Source: an uncultured bacterium (GTDB lineage Bacteria; Cyanobacteriota; Vampirovibrionia; Gastranaerophilales; Gastranaerophilaceae). From it: DNA of 45,500 nt. Below the pieces are notes generated by a model. It made no database searches and was not told the DNA's origin. It was given only the letters and a program-made list of their open reading frames with translations. The DNA is taken from NCBI GenBank assembly GCA_902775025.1, contig CACYKP010000016.1, positions 1 to 45,500 on the forward strand. Direction: 5' to 3'. Of the stretch, positions 34,178 through 41,631 are shown piece by piece. Within the stretch, counting starts at the first letter, position 1. Each line of letters starts with the position of its first letter. The translations under genes and the position numbers were made by a program.

Positions 34178-34912
34178 CTATTTTGTTTCTACTGCTTTAC
34201 GTTTTCCGCGTCTGCCTTGGAAACGATCAGCGGAGTTGTTTTCTTTTGAAGATTTTGATTTGATGTTCATATCTGCTTTTTCACCCGGCATTAAGTTACC
34301 TTTGAAAATCCAAACTTTAACACCAATCTTACCCATAATAGTATCAGCTTCAGTAAAACCGTAGTCAACGTCAGCTCTTAAAGTTTGAAGAGGAATTCTT
34401 CCTTCTTTAGCCCATTCGCTACGAGCAATTTCAGCTCCGCCTAAACGACCTGATACCATAATCTTGATACCTTGAGCGCCGGCTCTCATTGTTCTTTGCA
34501 TTGCTTGTTTCATTGCTCTTCTGAATGCGATACGTTTTTCAAGTTGTTGTGCAACTGATTCTGCTACTAAAAGTGCATCTACATCAATTCTTGCAACTTC
34601 TACAACATTGATAACTACAGGTTTACCTAAATATTTAGAAACTTCTGCTTTAAGCTCTTCAATACCTTGACCGCCTCTGCCTACTACAATACCTGGTTTT
34701 GCTGTTACAACAGTAATAGTAACATTTTGAGACTTTCTATCAATCATGATATTTGCAACACCTGCTGCATATAGTTTCTTCTTTACAAATTTTCTAATTT
34801 TAGCGTCTTCAGCTACATTTGCGGCATAATCTTTAAAGTTAGCGTACCAAGTACTGTCCCAAGGTCTGATTATACCTACTCTAAATCCTTTTGGATGTGT
34901 TTTTTGTCCCAT
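34178..34912 (-). CDS. rpsC: 30S ribosomal protein S3
   Basis: 244 residues; part of the mRNA entry channel and helicase. [20 protein letters not shown], the KH-type loop [15 protein letters not shown] and the C-terminal [20 protein letters not shown] are clear. The C-terminal tail is extended and basic ([14 protein letters not shown]). Confidence 0.97.
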   Translation of the reverse strand: MGQKTHPKGFRVGIIRPWDSTWYANFKDYAANVAEDAKIRKFVKKKLYAAGVANIMIDRKSQNVTITVVTAKPGIVVGRGGQGIEELKAEVSKYLGKPVVINVVEVARIDVDALLVAESVAQQLEKRIAFRRAMKQAMQRTMRAGAQGIKIMVSGRLGGAEIARSEWAKEGRIPLQTLRADVDYGFTEADTIMGKIGVKVWIFKGNLMPGEKADMNIKSKSSKENNSADRFQGRRGKRKAVETK

Positions 34913-34952
34913 TTTTTCTACCTTTATTTTCTTTCACTTAAATTCTACTTAG

Positions 34953-35288
34953 TTACTTTTGGTCACTTACTTTTACAGTAAGGTGAGATGTTCTTTTGAG
35001 TCTTTTGTATATTCTGCCTTGAGCTCTTGGTTTACCTCTTTTGTATGTTGCACTTTCATCAGCATAGATTTCACTAATCTTCAATGCTTCTGCTTTTACA
35101 CCATCTTTTTCAAATGCATTAGCCGCTGCTGCTTTTACATTCTTTTCTACGACTTTTGCTGCAAAATATGGCATAAATCTCAACATATCAAGAGCTTCAG
35201 TAACAGCTTTTCCTCTAACTTCGTTGATTACTCTGCGAAGTTTTCTTGCTGTCATTTTAATATCAGTTTGTCTTGATTTAGCTTCCAT
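34953..35288 (-). CDS. rplV: 50S ribosomal protein L22
   Basis: 111 residues. The tunnel-lining protein, with KMTARKLRRVINEVRGK and the beta-hairpin YKRGKPRAQGRIYKRLKRTSH that reaches into the exit tunnel. Confidence 0.97.
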   Translation of the reverse strand: MEAKSRQTDIKMTARKLRRVINEVRGKAVTEALDMLRFMPYFAAKVVEKNVKAAAANAFEKDGVKAEALKISEIYADESATYKRGKPRAQGRIYKRLKRTSHLTVKVSDQK

Positions 35289-35336
35289 TTTTATTTTCCT
35301 TATATTAATTATTGTATCTAATTAACTTTACGCAAT

Positions 35337-35618
35337 CTATGCGCGTTTTGCTGTCTTATCTGAACCAGCGTGACCTTTATAAAGTCTTGTAGGTGCGAAT
35401 TCACCTAATCTGTGCCCAATCATTTGTTCTGTTACATATACCGGAACGTGTGTTTTACCGTTGTGTACGGCAATTGTATGTCCCAACATATCAGGAATAA
35501 TCATGGATGCTCTTGACCAAGTTTTTACAACTTTCTTTTCTGAATTTTCATTCATTTTGTTGATTTTCTTTTGAAGAGCTTCTTCTACATATGGGCCCTT
35601 TTTTAATGAACGTGCCAT
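35337..35618 (-). CDS. rpsS: 30S ribosomal protein S19
   Basis: 93 residues, normal length; [19 protein letters not shown], the signature [20 protein letters not shown] and [27 protein letters not shown] precedes the ATG. Confidence 0.97.
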   Translation of the reverse strand: MARSLKKGPYVEEALQKKINKMNENSEKKVVKTWSRASMIIPDMLGHTIAVHNGKTHVPVYVTEQMIGHRLGEFAPTRLYKGHAGSDKTAKRA

Positions 35619-35669
35619 TAATTTCTCCTTTTGTATATCTTAATGTTTGTAAATTATTTTTTTTGCACC

Positions 35670-35708
35670 GGGGGTAAATATTTTTTACAAAACTTTACCC
35701 CTCCAGCT
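35670..35708. repeat. Paired GGGGTAAATAT and TTTACCCCTCCAGCT words
   Basis: The rplB-rpsS spacer has GGGGGTAAATATTTTTTACA and then ACTTTACCCCTCCAGCT, which can pair as GGGGTAAA/TTTACCCC. It is the most complete form of the dispersed element and resembles the pair at 39136-39200. Confidence 0.65.
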
Positions 35709-35714
35709 ATTTAA

Positions 35715-36542
35715 CTATTTGGTTCTTCTTCTTACGATAAGTTTATCAGAAGCTTTACCTTGTTTTCTTGTCTTGTAGCCAAGAGCAGGTTTGCCCCAAG
35801 GTGTCTTAGGATGTCCGCCTGGACCTGTCTTACCTTCACCACCACCGTGTGGGTGATCGCATGGGTTCATTGTTACACCACGTACTGTAGGTCTTACACC
35901 CATATATCTCTTTCTGCCGGCTTTGCCAATCTTTAAGTTCTTGAATTCTGAATTTCCAAGAGATCCGATTGTTGCCATGCATTCTTTTCTTATCATTCTC
36001 ATTTCGCCGGAAGGTAATTTTACTGTTACATAGTTACCTTCTTTTGCCATAACTTGTGCAAAGTTACCTGCTGAACGAACGAGTTTTGCACCTCTGCCCG
36101 GAATCATTTCAATATTGTGAACAATTGTACCAAGAGGAATTAATTCCAATGGAAGTGCATTTCCTGTTTGTACTGCTGCTTCAGGTCCTGAAACGATAAC
36201 ATCACCTACATTCAATCCTTCAGGTGTTAAAATATATCTCTTTTCACCATCAGCATAGAATACTAATGAAATTCTTACGTTTCTGTTTGGATCATATTCA
36301 ACTGTCTTTACCGTTGCCGGTACTCCGAATTTTTCTCTGCGGAAATCAACTACACGGTATGCTTGCTTTACACCGCCACCTTTATGACGACAAGTTATTC
36401 TACCTGTATTATTTCTACCGGCAGTCTTTTTTATTTTCATCAATAAAGATTTTTCAGGAGTTTGAGTAGTGATTTCTTGATAATCACTTTTCATCATACC
36501 TCTTTGTCCCGGAGATGTCGGATTAATTTTACGAATTGCCAT
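35715..36542 (-). CDS. rplB: 50S ribosomal protein L2
   Basis: 275 residues; close to the peptidyl transferase centre. [19 protein letters not shown] near the N terminus and [20 protein letters not shown] with the invariant histidine near the C terminus. AGGAGAAAGAAAA precedes the ATG. Confidence 0.98.
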   Translation of the reverse strand: MAIRKINPTSPGQRGMMKSDYQEITTQTPEKSLLMKIKKTAGRNNTGRITCRHKGGGVKQAYRVVDFRREKFGVPATVKTVEYDPNRNVRISLVFYADGEKRYILTPEGLNVGDVIVSGPEAAVQTGNALPLELIPLGTIVHNIEMIPGRGAKLVRSAGNFAQVMAKEGNYVTVKLPSGEMRMIRKECMATIGSLGNSEFKNLKIGKAGRKRYMGVRPTVRGVTMNPCDHPHGGGEGKTGPGGHPKTPWGKPALGYKTRKQGKASDKLIVRRRTK

Positions 36543-36602
36543 TTTTCTTTCTCCTATTTCTATCTTTTATTTTCAGCCTTGCGTGGCTTCGTTCGGCGTT
36601 TT

Positions 36603-36908
36603 CTATATAGCAGTAAGTTCTTCGATTGGATCGCCTTCAACAGTAACAATTGCTTTCTTTGAAGAATCTGTTCTGCCAAATTTTAAACCCATTCTTTTTT
36701 CATGTGAAGGCATATAAACTGTTTGTACCTTCTTAACTTTTCTGCCAGGGAAAGCTTGTTCAACTGCTTGAGCAATCTCTACTTTTGTTGCATCTTTTTG
36801 TACTTCAAAAGTATATTTCCCTTGAGCAGTAGCCATCATTGATTTCTCTGTAATGATAGGTTTTTTAATAACATCATATAATTTTTCTTTATTTGTTCTT
36901 GTACTCAT
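36603..36908 (-). CDS. rplW: 50S ribosomal protein L23
   Basis: 101 residues; at the tunnel exit, docking site for signal recognition particle and trigger factor. VIKKPIITEKSMMATAQGKY and AFPGRKVKKVQTVYMPSHEK are diagnostic. Its start overlaps the rplD stop by one base (TAATG), so it is translationally coupled. Confidence 0.96.
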   Translation of the reverse strand: MSTRTNKEKLYDVIKKPIITEKSMMATAQGKYTFEVQKDATKVEIAQAVEQAFPGRKVKKVQTVYMPSHEKRMGLKFGRTDSSKKAIVTVEGDPIEELTAI

Positions 36909-37534
36909 TATTTTAGCCTTTCTGTTATAACTTCTACAGCCTTTTCTGTCATTACAACAAAATCAGCTTCTAATAAGTCTTTTACGTTTAAGTTTGATGG
37001 TAATAATAATTTAACTGAAGGAATATTTCCTGCTGCTAAACTTAAATTTTTATTTTCATCAGCTGTTGTATCAGCGATAACTAAAATCTTGCCTGTTAAA
37101 TTAAGTGATTTAATTATACCTGCCATTAATTTAGTTTTTGGTTCTGATATTGCTGAAAAATCTTTTACTACAACAAGTTGTTCTTCTCTTGCGGATAATG
37201 CAGACTTAAGAGCCAATTTTCTAGCCTTCTGAGGCATATTGATCTCATAGCTGTGTGGTTTTGGTCCAAACACAACACCACCGCCTGCAAATAATGGTGA
37301 ACGAAGTGAACCGGCTCTTGCACGACCTGTACCTTTTTGTTTCCAAGGTTTTTTACCGCCGCCTGATACTTCTGCTCTTGTTTTTGCACAAGCTGAACCT
37401 TGTCTTGCGTTATTTAATTGTCTTCTTAATGCTAAATGCATTACATGAAGATTAGGCTCTACACCAAATACTTCTTTAGCAAGAGTAATTTCACCTAATG
37501 CTTCACCGTTTGTATTTAATAATTGTTTTGACAT
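36908..37534 (-). CDS. rplD: 50S ribosomal protein L4
   Basis: 208 residues. GSACAKTRAEVSGGGKKPWK and GTGRARAGSLRSPLFAGGGV form the tunnel loop. In enteric bacteria L4 represses the S10 operon, but no equivalent leader can be recognised here. A 212-base spacer with inverted repeats separates it from rplC. Confidence 0.97.
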   Translation of the reverse strand: MSKQLLNTNGEALGEITLAKEVFGVEPNLHVMHLALRRQLNNARQGSACAKTRAEVSGGGKKPWKQKGTGRARAGSLRSPLFAGGGVVFGPKPHSYEINMPQKARKLALKSALSAREEQLVVVKDFSAISEPKTKLMAGIIKSLNLTGKILVIADTTADENKNLSLAAGNIPSVKLLLPSNLNVKDLLEADFVVMTEKAVEVITERLK

Positions 37535-37605
37535 TTTCCTTTTTCCTTTTGCTTTCCGTCTACCCCTTTCCCTTTCGGGTTTTATATGGCAGAAGCGGGT
37601 TCTGT

Positions 37606-37745
37606 AAATTGAAAATTGAAAATTGAAAATGGAAAATTATTCTAATATTCCTTATTCATTATTCAGTTTTCTTTTGACTTTTTCTTTTGGATAACATGGT
37701 TAATTAAAAATTTTTATTTAATTTTTAATTTTCCACTTTCCATTG
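37606..37745. repeat. GGAAAAT/ATTTTCC inverted repeat in the rplC-rplD spacer
   Basis: Left half AAATTGAAAATTGAAAATTG and GGAAAATTATT (37606-37645), right half AATTTTTAATTTTCCACTTT and CCATTGA (about 37711-37745). The arms are complementary, with about 65 bases of other sequence between. Confidence 0.65.
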
Positions 37746-37746
37746 A

Positions 37747-38382
37747 CTAATTCCATTTTGTTCTTGTAGGAACGATTGTAACTAATCTTCCTTCACAACC
37801 CGGAACAGAACCTTTAATCAAAACTAAACCGTTTTCTGAATCAACCTTAACAAGTTTAAGTTTTGTGATTGTAACTCTTTCATTACCCATGTTACCAGCC
37901 ATTCTTTTGCCTTTGATAACACGAGAAGGAGTTGTACCTGCACCGATTGAACCGGGTTCTCTGTGGTTCTTTGAACCGTGAGCCATCGGTCCTCTTCCAA
38001 AGTTCCATCTCTTTACAGTACCTTGGAAACCTTTACCTATTGAAGTACCTGTTACGTCAACCTTTTGAACATCATTTAATACCGATAAATCAAGTTCTTG
38101 ACCAACTTTGTAATCTTGAGGATTATCAACTCTGAATTCTTGTAAGTGTCTAAAGTTGTCTAAGCCGTTTTTCTTAAAATGACCTAATTCAGCTTTTGTT
38201 AAGTGTTTTTCCTTAGCTTCAATAGTACCAACTTGTATTGCATTGTAACCGTCTGTTTCAACAGTCTTAACTTGTGTAACAACTGTTTTACCGACTTGGA
38301 TTACAGTAACAGGAACTGCCAAACCTTCAGAATCAAAGATTTGAGTCATTCCAACCTTTTTACCTATTACACCTAATGTCAT
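37747..38382 (-). CDS. rplC: 50S ribosomal protein L3
   Basis: 211 residues from the start I chose, ATG 38380-38382, giving MTLGVIGKKVGMTQIFDSEG as in other L3 proteins and having AAAGGA 8 bases upstream; the open frame continues 39 codons further, which is a fortuitous extension. The central signature FQGTVKRWNFGRGPMAHGSK is intact. An early assembly protein of the large subunit. Confidence 0.96.
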   Translation of the reverse strand: MTLGVIGKKVGMTQIFDSEGLAVPVTVIQVGKTVVTQVKTVETDGYNAIQVGTIEAKEKHLTKAELGHFKKNGLDNFRHLQEFRVDNPQDYKVGQELDLSVLNDVQKVDVTGTSIGKGFQGTVKRWNFGRGPMAHGSKNHREPGSIGAGTTPSRVIKGKRMAGNMGNERVTITKLKLVKVDSENGLVLIKGSVPGCEGRLVTIVPTRTKWN

Positions 38383-38657
38383 GTGTCTATCCTTTCCGAC
38401 ATACATACGCACAGAATAATTCTGCCGTACAAATATGCCTTTCATCTTGCGAGCGCTACCTTTAGTCTCTTTACCAATCTTTTGGACTTTTAATCCCACA
38501 GAGGGTTTGCTTACCTTTACATTTACCTCTGTTGTAGTTCACATTATATGCATAATGCTATTATTAAGTTTTCAAATTCGGAACCAGTGTTCTATTTTCA
38601 GGCTACGGGGCTGTCCCCTCACCCTAACCCTCTCCCGTCGGGCGAGGGAATGTTAAA
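38383..38657. other. Long rpsJ-rplC spacer
   Basis: 275 bases, unusual inside an S10 operon. It contains a CCCTCACCCTAACCCTCTCC repeat palindrome with GGGCGAGGG (about 38616-38648) and a small hairpin with CAGAA/TTCTG arms (about 38410-38425) shortly before rplC. It may hold a second promoter or a processing site, but I can point to none. Confidence 0.5.
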
Positions 38658-38978
38658 TTATAATTTAACTTCAATATCTACACCGGCAGGTAAGTCTAAT
38701 CTACTCAATTCTTCCGTAGTTTGTTGAGTAGGTTCGTAAATATCGATAATACGTTTGTGAGTTCTAATCTCAAAGTGTTCACGAGATTTCTTATCAACGT
38801 GTGGTGAACGTAATACACAATAAATACGTCTTTTAGTTGGTAAAGGAATAGGTCCGGCTACTTTAGCGTCTGTTCTTTTAGCAGTTTCTACGATTTTTTC
38901 AGCTGATACATCAACTAATTTGTGTTCGTAAGATCTTAAACAAACTCTAATTCTTTGTCTTTTTGAATCTGTTGCCAT
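38658..38978 (-). CDS. rpsJ: 30S ribosomal protein S10
   Basis: 106 residues; head protein and antitermination factor Nus[21 protein letters not shown], the loop [20 protein letters not shown] and [20 protein letters not shown] are diagnostic. First gene of the operon, with its promoter at about 39089-39131. Confidence 0.97.
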   Translation of the reverse strand: MATDSKRQRIRVCLRSYEHKLVDVSAEKIVETAKRTDAKVAGPIPLPTKRRIYCVLRSPHVDKKSREHFEIRTHKRIIDIYEPTQQTTEELSRLDLPAGVDIEVKL

Positions 38979-39088
38979 TTTTCTTTCCTTTATTTTTGTA
39001 TTAACTACTCCGAGCGTAAATCATCTGTAAATCAGCTTTTTCACCTTGTCCAGCCGACTCAAACATTCGCATCGGGCTATTACTTTCG

Positions 39089-39131
39089 ACTATAGCATTC
39101 TAATCGTAAGTCAAACAAAAATAACTGTCAA
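39089..39131 (-). promoter_or_regulatory. Promoter region of the ribosomal operon
   Basis: On the minus strand TTGACA (39126-39131) stands 17 bases before TACGAT (39103-39108); an alternative extended -10, TGCTATAGT (39089-39097), lies just downstream with TTTGAC 15 bases before it. The leader would be about 105-120 bases. Confidence 0.55.
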
Positions 39132-39135
39132 CAGT

Positions 39136-39200
39136 GGGGGTAAATATATTTTTAGTCATTTGCAAAAGATTTACAAAAATTTACAAAAAAAAACTTTACC
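39136..39200. repeat. GGGGGTAAATAT ... CTTTACCAGCTTG element
   Basis: GGGGGTAAATATA at 39136 and CTTTACCAGCTTG at about 39194 flank A/T-rich sequence with repeated TTTACAAAAA. Compare the pair at 35670-35708. Confidence 0.6.
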
Positions 39201-39210
39201 AGCTTGTACA

Positions 39211-39240
39211 AAAAAGGGCGAACAGAAGCTCGCCCTTTTG
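39211..39240 (-). terminator. Intrinsic terminator of malQ
   Basis: Arms AAAAGGGCGA and TCGCCCTTTT around ACAGAAGC; on the minus strand the stem is followed by TTTTTTG, directly after the malQ stop. Confidence 0.85.
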
Positions 39241-39258
39241 TATACAAACAATTAATTT

Positions 39259-41127
39259 CTATAATTTTGCAACTAATTTTGCGTGTTTATCAGCAAATTC
39301 TTTACCTCTTGATAAGATTGCCTGTTTCAAAATTGCATGCAAATCTATAGGAGTAATATCCTTAAAGTTATTCGGTAATCTCAATGACCAGTTCTGATCC
39401 CCTGAAGTACCGGGGGTGTTATAAGTTTCATTAATTTGAAAATAGTCAGTAAAGAATATCTGAACATTTCTAGCCTTTGATGCAAATATCTCAACAAGTT
39501 TAACAAACTTCAAAAATTCTTTATCAGTTGTCATCCTAACAATAATATCATCTTTATTATCGGCTTCCGCAAACAAATCTTCTACCAAATTCTTTGCATG
39601 CAAATATCCTTCATGGGTATTAATCATACTTTCTGCCCATTTTTCAATAGGATTATTATCGTGAGTCCCAACCATATTCCAAACATTTTCCGTAATATTT
39701 TTGCATCTGTACGGGTGTTCAGGTTTCTCAGGAACTACAAACTGTGTTAATCTCATACCTTGAAGTTCGTATTTTTTCATTACAGCATCAACTGGGTTAG
39801 TAAGAGTTCCCAAATCCTCGCAAACGATAGCATTCTTATCCAAACCGCATTCTTTTGCTGCAGCTATAACAACCTTTTCAATAAGTCTGCCATAAAGAGC
39901 AATTTGTTTATCTGTTAAAGATTTAACTCTCTTTTCCTTATCGGCTTCCAAAGTCCAATCTAAATCTTCTTCTTTTGCTATAGCATATTTTTTTAGTTCA
40001 GGATGTTCAGGAGATGAATACAATCTTCCTGCACCATCTTCGCACATAGGTTTTTTGCCTGCTTTATATACCCAAGGATCAATCAAGCCTACAATGTGGT
40101 CAATTCTGACACCGCCAGGGTTTTCCTTAAACATCTTTTTGAAAAGATTTTTCATTAAAATCCCGCCTTCACCAAGTGAACCGTCTTTATTGTACATCTT
40201 ATCAGGATCCATCACAGGGAATCCCCATGCCTGCCCGTCTTTTGAGAAGTAATCAGGAGGACATCCTAAAAGCCAGCCTTCCAAGAATAATGATTGATAT
40301 GCCCAAGCATCTCTGTCAGAGAATGCAACTTGTCTGTCTGCAATCATTTTAATACCATTTTTAAGTGCGTATTTTTTTGTTTCTTCGTTTTGTTTTTCCA
40401 AAACAAATTGACAGAATTTATAAAAATCTATTTCATCTGCGTATTTTTCTTTAATCTCATTAATACGTTTCGCAAAAGCCTTCTTTTCTTCATCGTTCTT
40501 TGGATTTAATAACCTTTTATCTGTTTCATTTTTCCAAATGTACCAATAATCATTTCCGTTCTCTATAGAAAGTGCTTCATACAAAGAATCGTTATCCAAC
40601 CAAAAATCATTTTCTTTTTTAAATTTTTCAAACTCTTTTAATAAATGAGAGCCTAAAATTCCGCCATGTTCTTTTTCTTTAAATGTTTCCCAAGCTTCTT
40701 TTAATGCTTCGTTTTGAGCATTAAATATATATGAATAGCAAGTTCTTCCTGTATCTTTTTTAGGATTATTTGCTACAACTTTTTTGAAGGTTCCTTCCGG
40801 TAAAATACAATCCCATTTTTTTTCTGTTAATTGTTTTAAGTCTATAAACAAAGGGTTTCCGGAAAAAATTGTACCCGTATAAGGTGATGAATCAGAGCTT
40901 TTTGTTTTACCTGCAGGGCCTAACTGTAAAGCATTAAAAATGCCCGATGCATAATCAATTACCGAATGTCCTGCTTCAGAATTGAACGTGCCAAAGCCTG
41001 TATCTTCACCTTCTATTGAAGGGAAACTGCTCCCGTGCATAATTAATGCAAAATTATCTTTTCCTAAAACTTTTAATGCTTCACCAATAAGTTTAGCGTC
41101 ATTTTTCTTTGATGTTAAACAAATCAT
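39259..41127 (-). CDS. malQ: 4-alpha-glucanotransferase (amylomaltase, GH77)
   Basis: Transfers alpha-1,4-glucan segments between oligosaccharides; with GlgA it suggests glycogen turnover. The 622-residue protein contains the GH77 catalytic set: the nucleophile Asp in GGVRIDHIVGL, the acid/base Glu in AIVCEDLGTLTN, the third Asp in VGTHDNNPIEKW, and the C-terminal signature TPGTSGDQNWSLRLP. It is longer than a 500-residue amylomaltase, with extra helical sequence near residues 120-260. I chose ATG 41125-41127, with AAGGAG 6 bases upstream, not the longer open frame. Confidence 0.93.
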   Translation of the reverse strand: MICLTSKKNDAKLIGEALKVLGKDNFALIMHGSSFPSIEGEDTGFGTFNSEAGHSVIDYASGIFNALQLGPAGKTKSSDSSPYTGTIFSGNPLFIDLKQLTEKKWDCILPEGTFKKVVANNPKKDTGRTCYSYIFNAQNEALKEAWETFKEKEHGGILGSHLLKEFEKFKKENDFWLDNDSLYEALSIENGNDYWYIWKNETDKRLLNPKNDEEKKAFAKRINEIKEKYADEIDFYKFCQFVLEKQNEETKKYALKNGIKMIADRQVAFSDRDAWAYQSLFLEGWLLGCPPDYFSKDGQAWGFPVMDPDKMYNKDGSLGEGGILMKNLFKKMFKENPGGVRIDHIVGLIDPWVYKAGKKPMCEDGAGRLYSSPEHPELKKYAIAKEEDLDWTLEADKEKRVKSLTDKQIALYGRLIEKVVIAAAKECGLDKNAIVCEDLGTLTNPVDAVMKKYELQGMRLTQFVVPEKPEHPYRCKNITENVWNMVGTHDNNPIEKWAESMINTHEGYLHAKNLVEDLFAEADNKDDIIVRMTTDKEFLKFVKLVEIFASKARNVQIFFTDYFQINETYNTPGTSGDQNWSLRLPNNFKDITPIDLHAILKQAILSRGKEFADKHAKLVAKL

Positions 41128-41231
41128 ATAATACTCCTTTTCTCTTCTTATGACATGGAGTGTAACATCACCAAAGAAGGATTTCAATAAGATGTTAAGA
41201 GGGGTAAAGAATATCTTTAACTTCTCCTATT

Positions 41232-41277
41232 ATAAAACAAATAGTGTGATTAATAATAATCACACTATTTGTTTTAT
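41232..41277. terminator. 21-bp perfect hairpin between the ferredoxin and malQ genes
   Basis: Arms at 41232-41252 and 41257-41277 (ATAAAACAAATAGTGTGATT plus A, and complement) with loop ATAA. It starts 16 bases after the ferredoxin stop and very likely ends that transcript. Confidence 0.85.
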
Positions 41278-41292
41278 TTCTATAATTTAGTC

Positions 41293-41469
41293 CTATTCAA
41301 CAACGATAGCTGAAACAGGGCAAGCACCTGCAGCTTCTTGAACTGCATCTTTGTTTGCTTCTACATTAGCAGCATTAACAACTGCTTTATCTTCAACTGA
41401 AAATACTGCGTCGCAAATTGATTCGCATGCGCCGCAAGCAATACATGAATCTTCAATAGTTACTGTCAT
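41293..41469 (-). CDS. Ferredoxin, single [4Fe-4S] cluster
   Basis: A 58-residue electron carrier too small for routine gene lists. It begins MTVTIEDSCIACGACESICD, with CxxCxxC (Cys 9, 12, 15) plus Cys19, and ends EAAGACPVSAIVVE, where Cys50 followed by Pro is the CP motif. Counting Cys15 and Cys50, five Cys are available: Cys9, 12, 15 and 50 would hold the 4Fe-4S cluster, as in clostridial- or Thermotoga-type one-cluster ferredoxins, and Cys19 is extra or a relic of a second cluster. The ATG has AAGGAGAAATAAA upstream. A promoter, a palindrome and a terminator bound it as a single-gene unit. Confidence 0.93.
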   Translation of the reverse strand: MTVTIEDSCIACGACESICDAVFSVEDKAVVNAANVEANKDAVQEAAGACPVSAIVVE

Positions 41470-41489
41470 TTTATTTCTCCTTTTCTGTA

Positions 41490-41504
41490 TCAGGTATAAC
41501 CTGA
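41490..41504. repeat. TCAGGT/ACCTGA palindromic repeat unit in the ferredoxin leader
   Basis: TCAGGT-ATA-ACCTGA followed by CAAAATTTT, between the palindrome and the ribosome binding site. Confidence 0.6.
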
Positions 41505-41523
41505 CAAAATTTTAATATCTCCC

Positions 41524-41545
41524 GTCTATATAAATTTATATAGAC
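41524..41545. promoter_or_regulatory. 22-bp perfect palindrome at the predicted ferredoxin start site
   Basis: GTCTATATAAA and its exact complement, with no spacer. Its right end lies 6-7 bases after the minus-strand -10 box, so it covers about +1 to +22: an operator or a 5'-end hairpin. Confidence 0.65.
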
Positions 41546-41551
41546 AATCTC

Positions 41552-41580
41552 ATTATACATGCTTAAACCACTTTTGCAAG
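41552..41580 (-). promoter_or_regulatory. Promoter of the ferredoxin gene
   Basis: On the minus strand CTTGCA (or TTGCAA) stands 16-17 bases before TATAAT (41552-41557), preceded by TG. Confidence 0.65.
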
Positions 41581-41616
41581 CGTAATAAATCTATATTTTA
41601 CTATATATACCCATTA

Positions 41617-41625
41617 TGATATTAT
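41617..41625 (+). promoter_or_regulatory. Extended -10 promoter of comEC, probable leaderless start
   Basis: TGATATTAT ends 6 bases before ATG 41632, the same geometry as at 19602. No Shine-Dalgarno is seen. Confidence 0.6.
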
Positions 41626-41631
41626 TTATCT

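Noticed and set aside
38383-38499. N-terminal extension of L3 by 39 residues
   Set aside because: The extension has no ribosome binding site and no family match, while the inner ATG has both.
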